This document shows positions 22,066 through 30,707 of a DNA stretch of 30,707 nucleotides, in pieces (within the stretch, counting starts at the first letter, position 1; every line of letters begins with the position of its first letter). The stretch comes from Ichthyophonus hoferi (taxonomy: Eukaryota > Opisthokonta > Ichthyosporea > Ichthyophonida > Ichthyophonidae). The stretch is taken from assembly GCA_002751075.1 (NCBI GenBank), contig NAOQ01000058.1:120878-151584 (forward strand), read 5' to 3'. Both the position numbers and the translations under genes were made by a program. The notes below the pieces were generated by a model. The model worked only from the letters and a program-made list of their open reading frames with translations, was not told the origin of the DNA and did not search any database.

Positions 22066-22638
22066 CATTTGTATGTACACTTTTATATATTTTTCCATGA
22101 ATATTATTATATACACTTTATCCTATATATAAATTTTTTATGTGTGTCATTATATGTGTATATTTCTTTTTTACATATAATTATAAATGGAGATATAGAG
22201 TTTCGCTTATATCATAGTAAGAAACATGTGAAAATAAAGTACAGAAAAGTAATACTATAAAATAAAATTAGCACAGGAAATGCAATTTCGTAAGCCTCAG
22301 TAAAAAAATAAAAAAAATACGGTATACTTAAGTTCATCCATTTTTGTATTCAGCCTGATAAAGTTATTCTGATGCCATTATAAAAGATTTTGACATTAGT
22401 AAGTAGATATAATTACTGACTTGGTGTTAGATATAGCTGCACACGCAACTTGTGTAAAAAGAAGTTATGATTTAAAATAATTAATTAACTGAAAATGGGC
22501 TGGTAATAATAACTGTTTAATTAATAAATTCATAATTATATTCTTAGGTGGCCTATATAGAGTATGTGTTGAATATAGCTATATACATTGTCTAATTGCA
22601 TCAAATAGTTTTAGTGTAAATTAAGTAAATGCCTAGTA
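22066..22638. other. Intergenic DNA, nothing recognised
   Basis: AT-rich. A GTATGTACACTTTTATATAT block beside the solo LTR resembles 21474-21493 in the preceding tandem repeat, so a further partial unit may flank the LTR. Confidence 0.4.
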
Positions 22639-22639
22639 A

Positions 22640-22924
22640 TATGCTATTGGATTAGAGCTAAGAGCTGCCTTTATTGCTAGCCGAACAAGAGATATTTCTA
22701 TACAACACCTAATTGGAGCACCTGCTCCTGTGAAGAACTTTCTGGCACCGGCCACAGATTTCTATAGGGTTGTGGACCAGTATAAACGACTAGTGCAGCT
22801 CCTCTCCCTACTATACTGTAAACCTCTTGCTATAACCCTCCCAGACATGGGGGCCAAGGAATTGCCAACAGATGTCATAATTCTCGTCGTCAATTGTAAG
22901 CTTGTTTTTCCAATTATTTTTTGA
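22640..22924 (+). other. Unassigned open frame, possible exon or coding fossil
   Basis: Ninety-five open codons with protein-like composition (blocks such as DFYRVVDQYKRLVQLL and LPDMGAKELPTDVIILVV). GC content is higher than in the surroundings. A candidate acceptor (GGATTAG, ending 22655) and a good donor (GTAAGC at 22896) would make an 80-codon exon. No partner exon was found and the opposite strand is also open over much of it. I do not recognise the protein. It could be an exon of a gene extending elsewhere or a fragment of an old element next to LTR A. Confidence 0.35.
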
Positions 22925-22956
22925 TACTGACACTGTGTCGGTGGAGGATAATTACA

Positions 22957-23898
22957 ATAAGAATCTGTGGTGGTTCTAGTGACTTGCCCACAGCCTTTAA
23001 GATCTCCAATTGAATATCGTTTAGCAGTTAATTTTGTTGAGCCAGCAGTAATAATAGCCACTTGATCTAATTTGTCCTTAAGGCTTATTTGTTATGGTAG
23101 AGGTTTTATAGTAAGCACATACGCTGACTCTCTAAGCATTTGGCTGTAGTAATTATACCTCTGTTCTAGTTCAAAGAGAATCGATGCTTTGATTCACTTA
23201 GGTGCTAATGTGGAGACTGCACAATGACACCGATCAACAAGGGGTGTTATTTTATGATGTAAATAATAGTTATTGGCATTATTTAATGTGAGTAGGCATT
23301 TTTCTAACTTCTGAATATGTTAGAGATCTGGACACTGTTGTCGTATGTGAGTGTCAATAGTGGACTAGACATTGCAATAACAATGTGATTATTGCATATA
23401 TATAATTAAATGCAAACACTTGTGTATGTTCAAATACTTTCATACTTTTGCTACTATTATCACGTATGTGTGAGCAGGTGTGCCAGGGCTGGGCTTTTAC
23501 TGGTTATTTCTGTTTTCATTTATATTTTTTCCAATTTTCATCGTGCGTGTCAATTGTGGTTAACACCTGTATAGCTTTATTCATTATTGTAAATGAAACT
23601 GATCGTAAAGATTTTTGCTGGCTAATACAACTCACGATAGGTTACAAAAACCTACTAGAATTGTCTAATCTTACCTCGACACGTGAACATTATTATGTCC
23701 TCATTTTAAATGGCAAATTAACCAATTTCTTTATTGATGTAAGTGGTGGTCACATACCACATATTGTCTATCGACAAATTGATTTACATATTAGAGAAAG
23801 ATCTTCAATTAATTAAAATAAGACTGATCATTGCATCATCACTTCTTATAAAGATTTTGGCAAAATGATGTTCATTCAAAGTTAGCAATCTTGTAACA
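22957..23898 (-). repeat. LTR copy A of family Y (3' LTR of the copia fossil)
   Basis: Its match to copy B runs through AAGAATCTGTGGT, TAATTATACCT, TTAGGTGCTAATGTGGA, TTGCACAATGA-ACCGATCA, CGTATGTGTGAGCAGG, GCTAATACAACTCA and the terminal AATCTTGTAA, all in order. It is about 140 bases longer than B. The 122-codon plus-strand frame at 23448-23816 lies inside this LTR and is not a gene. Confidence 0.78.
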
Positions 23899-25968
23899 TT
23901 CTTCCATTAACTGAAATGTTAGGGAGAGCTAAAAGAAAAGGAAAGATTGTTAACTCAGTGATGCACCCGTACTAACGTTTTCCCAGACGCGGTGCAAGAC
24001 ACTTTCTACCTATGGTTGTGTTTGTAGATGCAGGAGTTTCCTGACTGTTTGGAATAGTCCAGGTCCAAATGGTTTGGTCAGGCCATCAGCAACTTGATCA
24101 TGAATGAGACGTTCTTGACTTTAATCTCATTGTTACTTACTGCTTCTCCGATGTAATAGAATTAAATGGCAATATGACAAGTTTTTCTGGGAACACGCAT
24201 CTTGCTGCATAGTATTACAATGCCTGTGTTGTCTCCTTACAACGGTACTCTCCCAGTGTCAAAAACCAGTACATTCAAAGATGCTACAATGTATGCTATT
24301 TGCTGAGTTGTTGCAGCTATACTGACGAATTTACTCCCTGTTGGTGAAGGAGCACAAATTGATTGCTTCTGGAAGCTTCAATCCCGCAGGCCTTTGGCCA
24401 GAAAGCTACAGTAGCCATTAGTACTTTTTGCATCCTTATATCTTTTAGTTGGAAAATATTAAATTAAAGAACAATTTAACATGTCCCCTTGCAACCAAGA
24501 AGTACAGAAATGCTATGGCATATTTTTATTATTGTTAAAATAGGAATATTTAATTAATTTGGTATTTTGCATCAGAATATCCTATTATGTGGATGAGTCC
24601 AGGCTTGTAAACGTGACCTTGTTTGTCTGATTTCATAAACATTGATGGTTGCTCTAGAAACATGGGTAAATCTAGGTAGCTGTGTAGGTAGACAGCCTTT
24701 ATACCTAGTTGTTCTAGGTCATATTTTTAAAATCCTGTTATGTTCAGTTGAAGTCTAATGTTTATAAATGAGCACATGGGGCTCAAAATATTCTGGCCAC
24801 ATTCTGTTTTTCTTATAACCCCTGTGCTACAAAGCATGGCTGGTGTCTAACTTTTGATTGAGGCGTAGTTGTACGTGGGGTCACTGCTGCTATGAATGCT
24901 AGATTGCAGGATGGAATATAAAATATTCGAGATGTACGTGGAGCTGCTTATTGGTCACGGACTCGTATTTTGATCTCTCCCATGCATGGTGTTGAGCTAT
25001 TTGTTGCCTTATGGGAAAATTATTATTGCTGTTGTCAACTGACGAATTCACCAAATTCTTTTCCACTGACTCGGGGAGGTCTTTAAGGCCTTCTTAAGGC
25101 TGTAAATTGGTGGAGAGAATAGATAATATGGTGGTGTTTCTGTAGGACTCGTCTATCCCATAATTGAGAAACAATGATGATGTTACAGAAAACGGTACAG
25201 GTTGTAATGCAATAGTGTTCATGGGAGCAATTTGATGAGACAGGAACAGAGGATTGGTGCTCCTGGTCTTAAATAAAATCCTCAAACGAACTCCCATCAA
25301 GGGGTTATAATTAGGCACATTGGATGGTATGTATGGTGTAGAGGGTGATGTAACAGGTTGTACAGATGGAGCCAGCTGTGAAACCAGTTGGGTGGCCATA
25401 ATAGCTGACTGTCTCTCTTGGATGGCCAGTCTTTGTAAGAGCTGGGTCATCATTTGCTATAGTTGCATTAAGTTATCTTCATTTTGCTTTATAGTTTGTA
25501 TATCTTGCATTAAGTTTTCTTGATGTTACTGATGTAGTTGCATTACATTTTCTTGATTTCTTTAATTACTATCATGTAGCTCAGCTTAGAGATTAACTAT
25601 TTTTAAAGTTGGGGATTCTGGTAGTGGAGTCTCTTGTGGTTGGGACCCATATTTGAATGACGATTGATTCATATTCATTATATTTGAGCTAGGTGTGTTG
25701 AAAAATGAATGTCTGAGGTAATTAATAAAGCCTGTAATACTAGCAGGTTATTTTTGGAGAACTTCCGAATAATAAAAGTGTGCAAAGGGATGGACAAAAG
25801 ATACTTCTTGTGTTTTCAAAACTGGTGCCCCCATGGATAAGAGGAATGGAGTAAGAGGTTTACTGTATTGTAGGGTATTGATTGGCCGCCTGTCCTAAAG
25901 GAAGGGCTACAGACTCGTTTTCTTGTGTGTATCTGAGTTGCTTTGCAGTGAAAACATGCTGGTCACTC

Positions 25969-26766
25969 TGTAAGAATCTGTGGTAATTTTAGTGACTTTT
26001 CCTCAGCTTTCAGGATGTCCAATTGTATATTTCATTTGAGTTGATCTGTCCTTAAGACTCAATTGTTGTCATAGAGGTTCTATAAAAAGCCCATATGCCG
26101 ACTCTCTAGGTAATTTGCTGTAGTAATTATACCTTTATTCTAATTCAGAAGGAATTGATGCTTTGATTTGCTTAGGTGCTAATGTGGAAATTGCACAATG
26201 ATACCGATCAGTAAGGTGTGCTATGCTATGATGTAAATAATAACTATTGACACCATTTAATGTTAGTCGGCAGTTATCTAGCTTCTGAATGAGCAAGAGA
26301 TCTAAGCACAGATCATTGTATGCGAGTGCCAGTGGTGGAATAGACATTACAATAACGATTTGAATATTGCTTACAGAAAATTAAATGCAAAGTTCTGTAT
26401 GTGCTACAAGTGCTGTCATATTTTTGATACTGTTACCGTGTATGTGTGAGCAGGTTTCTTTATTATTGGTTTTTGGTTACTTTTATACTTTTTTTTACCA
26501 TCAATACTAACTTTTGATTAACACCATTACAGCTAGATTCAATAATTTAAATGGAGCCAATCATAAGTAGTTTTATTAGCTAATACAACTCATAAAAGGT
26601 CACAGAGACCCACTAGGAATGCCTGATCTTATCTCGATAAGACGATACTAGGATTTCCTTATTTCAATTGCTTATTAGCTAATTCACTAATGTAAATACT
26701 TGCAAACCATGTCTCAACAAATCAATTTTAACTACATGTTCATCTGGAGTTAACAATCTTGTAATA
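25969..26766 (-). repeat. LTR copy B of family Y (5' LTR of the copia fossil)
   Basis: Same direction and same block order as copy A. A minus-strand open stretch of about 70 codons at 26135-26347 corresponds to the protein-like stretch in solo LTR copy E at 8209-8430. Confidence 0.78.
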
Positions 26767-26975
26767 AAAATTAACCAATCAAATTGCACAGTGTGAAGCT
26801 AGTTACTCAATATTTCACACAAATAATAAAGCAAAATAAACAAGGCTAATAATTATCCTAATATAACAACAACATGAACCATTTCTTGTTATTCTCAACT
26901 GCCAAAAGATTGATACAATGTCAAACAATTTCTCCTGCAGTTTAAATTGTTCAGAAATCCCCTAAAAAGAGTCTG
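26767..26975. other. Intergenic DNA, nothing recognised
   Basis: Short AT-rich spacer between the copia fossil and the next tandem repeat. Confidence 0.4.
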
Positions 26976-27118
26976 CTAGCTACTAAAATCTTCAATTTGT
27001 TAGCTATACAACAGGGCAACGTCTATGTATAGCAGAGCCTACAAATGAACCTTCTAGCTACCCAGGCTTTCATTTCATTGGCTGTACAACCGGGCGATAC
27101 CTAAGCAGAATCTAGAGC
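26976..27118. repeat. Two-copy tandem duplication, 78-bp period
   Basis: CTAGCTAC begins both units (26976 and 27054). Each continues with TTCA-TTT, TTAGCTATACAACAGGGC or TTGGCTGTACAACCGGGC, a TAGCAGA or AAGCAGA block and a CTA end. Confidence 0.65.
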
Positions 27119-27184
27119 GGTCGTAAAAGTACAATCCTCCATTGACTATTCGGGGCAACCATTAAAAGCTATGTCGGGAACACC

Positions 27185-28640
27185 ATGGATGAATATCACT
27201 ACAAACCAAAAGTATGTGCACCTCAACCCTTACCAGAGGAGACTACACTTCCAGTATTGCCAAGCATAAAAGTGGTACAACTTCAAACTCACCTAAATGA
27301 TATGAGCCAGATACATAAACTTATGGTAGCCTAAAACATTATCATCATATAACAACTTCACCAACTGATTATCTAGCTAGGGCAAAGATTAAACAACTAT
27401 AAAAATTAGTCAGGCACAATGCCCCATATCCATCCAGTGATACCAAACAGACAGGTCTCACAATATTTTTATCTGTTCAGCCTGTTGATCCATCCCTTAT
27501 GCAATACATTGCCCAAAATCATCAACAGTAGCATAATTCAAGTTTCTTGATGGGGCACCATCTAAGAACATTGTTTGGACCACCAGGGTGCACACTTTCT
27601 TCCTACCTCATTAAGTTAACCCTACAATTACTATTGTAACTTTCTACACAGTTATGAATAATACTACACAGCAAGTTGATTTCAACACAGGACCATCACC
27701 TGTACTGTCACTAAAACCACTGCTTATGCTGTCAGCAGGCCCATAAATTGGACCGGATGATTATCTATATATACTTGATTTTCTGGAAGCCTAGGCAGTC
27801 TATCTATTAATAACTTTAGCAAATGCTTCCTGCAAATTAATCTGAAAAGGATCTTTAGACAAGCAACAATAAGCGCCGCCTATCTCTTCTACCAGTGAAA
27901 CAAAGATCTTTACACCTTCACCACCTATGAAGGATGTACCACATAATACTGCAACCAACCCAGTCAGAAGGAGCATCAGTACATTCAGGTTGGTGACCAT
28001 TATTGTCATGAGGAGCGTTTGGAATGCTACTACCTGACTCACATGGTAAGAACAGCAGGATGAGAGTATGTAGCTCTAGAGAACATAAATTCTTAAGCAT
28101 TTGTCTATGACAAAATGATAAACTTGACAAGAACATTTAAGGTAGCTTCAACTTCAAAAAACATAATTGCAAGATGGCATGCTGAGTTTTCCAGAATCAA
28201 GATTGAAAGAGGCAAGTTAGCCTTCAAGTCCCTTGCACAATGCAAAGCAGCTTACATATAACTGCACGGAATGATTCATCAAGTACATGAGGATTATATC
28301 ATAGTCAACATCCATCCTTTAATTATTGTATGCAACACTTAAGTACGATGTTATAGTGACATGGCTAGAGGCCCATAATGGTGCTTATCTTCAATGGCAA
28401 ATAATCATTATGGCCATTGAATTCTATGAAAGAGAAAAAGCATTTCAGGGCATGGATCAGGAAGATCTAAAATACCAAAGAACAAACAAAGGGCAGTATG
28501 ACAACAAGAACGAGTAATATGGCAAGAGAAATGGCAATGTATAGCCAAACCTCAGAAAGCCTAACAGCAATGGTAAACCCAAAAACAAAAGGCTCTGTGG
28601 CTCAATAAGTAAAATATGAAATGCCTCTTGACATGCAGAA
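27185..28640 (+). mobile_element. Decayed coding-like interior, probably upstream part of an LTR element of family X
   Basis: A short ATG-started frame (27185-27334, 49 codons, rich in Pro, Val and Gln) is followed by several plus-strand protein-like stretches up to about 28520. One of these is a Trp/Glu-rich 63-codon frame at 28326-28517. No stretch matches a family I can name. Its position just upstream of the shared family-X tail (from about 28650) suggests it is the decayed interior of that element, but the other X copy in the window does not reach this far, so the link is inference. Broken many times. Confidence 0.35.
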
Positions 28641-28649
28641 GTGAATATG

Positions 28650-29555
28650 GCTATGGCATGACACCCAGGGTAAAACAAAATATAAGACAGTTGGCCAAAC
28701 TCTATGTCAAATGTTTCTACTGACTTGGGCTCTGGCTTTGTTGTAAGCTCTGGCATCTTAAAAATGGCAGCTGAAGTTATGTGTGGGTGTTGTCCTGGAG
28801 TTTTGTACAATACCTTGAGATCACTTTGAAGCTGGACATGTTGATAATTCAAATGTAGATTTAAAGACAGCGTATGGAGGTATAAAAATTGATTCTTTAC
28901 ATATAGATATCATTAAATTGATATAAGGTTGGAGTGAGATGCTTTTGGTATTAATGGACCATTGACTTAATAGATTGACTAGGCTTTGTGGTTATGATAC
29001 ACTATTTAGGCTTTTATGGTTGCCATGTTGGAGATAATAAGTAAAAATAGGAGTGTCCCTGTAACATATACCCTTTTAGAAGAAGAGAGAATACAAAATT
29101 AAGGGGTGTTTTAAGGTGTTCCTTTGCATAAATGGAGTACAGAAATAATAAGGTATATTTTTTATTACTAAACTAGGCCAAGGAAAGTTGAGACCTAAAC
29201 CCAAAAGGTTGACAAAACTAAGAGAGCACAACTAGTTGGGCCGCTAGTTGTTGATTGATGATCAGATGACTGTAGAGTCATTGGTAAAAGCTGTTGGACT
29301 TACCTTAGGCAGGATTCCTAAGCAACAAAATATTTTGACTTCAAACATATGATCTGAAATGGCCTACTATATAACTGTAGAGCCTCTACCATTGGCTGGT
29401 TCAATTTTATTTGATCATCTTGGAGTGATATTTAGCATCAATCAATTACTAAATATTTTTTCAGACTACATATGTAATAGTAATTGCTGATACTATTAAA
29501 TGATTATAGCTGTATAAATAAATTCCCCTATTAATTAAAGATTTATGTGTTAACA
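28650..29555 (+). mobile_element. LTR element family X, 3' fragment (internal tail plus LTR)
   Basis: 28650-29025 matches the internal tail at 9607-9987. The LTR unit 29026-29555 starts TGTTGGAGATAATAAG and ends TGTTAACA, a clean TG...CA pair. It matches the family-X LTR at 9988-10384 and the solo LTR at 21659-22065, with roughly 110 extra bases around 29170-29300. Orientation is plus. The shared tail plus LTR in two places shows that the family moved as a unit. Confidence 0.7.
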
Positions 29556-30707
29556 CAAAATTATAAACTGCGGTTACCTGTACTTCATTAATCTATACCA
29601 CTCATTGAATATGCAATCAAGAGTGCGTCAATAGATTTGAATACCAGGCAACATATTTAATATTTATTATAAATAGAAGTATCTGTTGTACTGCATTTTA
29701 TCTGACTATTAGAAATAAAATTAATATTTACTGTATTAAATTTTGTTTTACATAAAATGTGCGTGGTTTTCTAGTTGATTTGGCTTTTATAAGTTCTGCT
29801 TGTGTGGCACACTGTTGTTCTGAATTTAGAGATAACTTAAAAAATTTTCTCTGCAACTTGCAATAGGAGAAATAATTGTGATATGTTATGATCGTAAATT
29901 TTGATAAAAAAGTGTGATTACAAGCAATCACGTGAACACCAATAATTTTTAATTAAAAATCACATCATCACATACTTCATAAGGTTGTAATACCTCTGGA
30001 GTAATAAGAGCAACTGAAACAAGGACTTAACCCATATCCCAGCAAGGAATGCACGCCAACTAACATATATTTATTACAGGGTCTAGTTTTCTGTAAAAAA
30101 ATACGTTATCAGGTAGGAGGCTTATCTTAATAGCTTTGTTAGGCACATTGTTTTCAGTAGAAAGTGCAATATATTAGTGCTCTTTTATGTGCAATAAATT
30201 TAGCCTTGAATCAATCAGGAACCAATTATAACATACAGTACGTAGACAACTTTGATATTATAGATTAAACATTTGGCTTGTTAATTATATTAGTTATAAA
30301 AGAATGCCAGCTGTGGTGGCATTATTATAATTCTAAGCCTGTTATATCATTAGGAGCAGCCAACAGGCCAGGCCAGGAAATGGCAGTATTAATAAATTAT
30401 TCTATTGGCAAGTGCCTACTTAGCACCTCAAATATTATTGCTCTCATTAATAAAAATTAATCCAATTAACTGTACCCAGGGAATCTCAGAAGGATCAAGA
30501 AAAATATTTAGTTACATTCATCCAGATCATACTTATATTCTATAATTTACAGGTGTTGCTAACCTGGAAAGAGCATCTGTTTCTGTTTCTGTTGGTTCTA
30601 ATTTTTGTAAGAGATTTTATCTACACCTAAATCCCAGAAAAACTACTATGATTGACTAAATTACTTTTGGAGCCAAAGTGTTCAATGCCTTTTTTTTTGT
30701 TACAGTC
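29556..30707. other. AT-rich intergenic DNA to the window end
   Basis: No gene, RNA or repeat that I can support. A 60-codon plus-strand frame at 30278-30460 lacks an ATG start and any recognisable motif. Confidence 0.45.

Larger units (their letters stand above)
22957..26766 (-). mobile_element. Ty1/copia LTR retrotransposon fossil with both LTRs (family Y)
   Basis: Two direct repeats, 22957-23898 (3' LTR, copy A) and 25969-26766 (5' LTR, copy B), frame a minus-strand interior. Copy A starts TGTTACAAG on the minus strand and copy B ends TTCTTACA, giving TG...CA outer edges. The interior, from higher to lower coordinates, holds a gag-like start with a Gln-rich coiled-coil stretch (about 25680-25100), a short reverse-transcriptase-like remnant (about 24750-24580) and an RNase H C-terminal remnant with the copia hallmark VADGLTKPF (about 24110-24060). 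A purine-rich GGAAGAA abuts the 3' LTR. Total length is about 3.8 kb, so much of pol is missing. By eye the LTRs differ at very roughly a quarter or more of aligned positions, so the insertion is old. It is broken, with a large internal loss and about ten or more smaller breaks. Confidence 0.78.

Noticed and set aside
23448-23816. 122-codon plus-strand frame
   Set aside because: It lies inside LTR copy A and is antisense to the element.
27800-28136. Two minus-strand frames with hydrophobic and Gly-rich stretches
   Set aside because: No motif or start context, and the plus strand shows equally protein-like stretches in what seems to be an old element interior.
30278-30460. 60-codon plus-strand frame near the right edge
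   Set aside because: No ATG start, no recognisable motif and no splice partner.
1-30707. CRISPR arrays, bacterial operons, toxin or defence systems
   Set aside because: No regularly spaced identical repeats with unique spacers and no bacterial-type gene clusters were found; all genes seen are eukaryotic.

Overview
The window is nuclear DNA from an AT-rich animal genome. It has GT-AG introns, a Pol III-type tRNA gene, animal protein families (TLDc, LITAF), abundant microsatellites and decayed Ty1/copia retroelements. The gene content fits an invertebrate, possibly an early-branching one such as a sponge or cnidarian, but the sequence alone does not settle the species. There is no sign of bacterial gene organisation.

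Layout. (1) 1-1.9 kb: a minus-strand Ty1/copia fossil cut off by the left edge. (2) 2-6.2 kb: mostly gene-free, with a 12-bp minisatellite, a degenerate 100-bp-class tandem repeat and retroelement LTR fragments. (3) 6.19-6.86 kb: a complete single-exon LITAF-domain gene on the minus strand, with a duplicated CCAAT-containing element upstream. (4) 7.9-10.4 kb: a solo LTR, an intact tRNA-Phe(GAA) gene on the minus strand, and a fragment of a second LTR family. (5) 11.7-12.3 kb: an (AAT)n microsatellite broken by a 401-base assembly gap. (6) 13.34-18.39 kb: the main gene, a complete seven-exon TLDc-domain gene on the plus strand encoding 441 residues. (7) 20.59-21.02 kb: a convergent single-exon gene on the minus strand for an unrecognised 143-residue single-pass membrane protein with a mitochondrial-type N-terminus. 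(8) 21.3-30.7 kb: repeat-rich DNA with a second copia fossil framed by its own LTRs (22.96-26.77 kb), a further copy of the second LTR family (28.6-29.6 kb), several two-copy local tandem duplications and one unassigned open frame.

The best-supported host genes are the TLDc gene, the LITAF-like gene and the tRNA; they are independent units and not an operon. The main new observation is that two LTR families, here called X and Y, can be traced by hand through the window. Y has five copies, including the pair that frames the copia fossil and one full-length solo LTR. X has four pieces. The Y LTRs contain a stretch that looks protein-like in several copies. No CRISPR array, defence system or novel multi-gene system was found.
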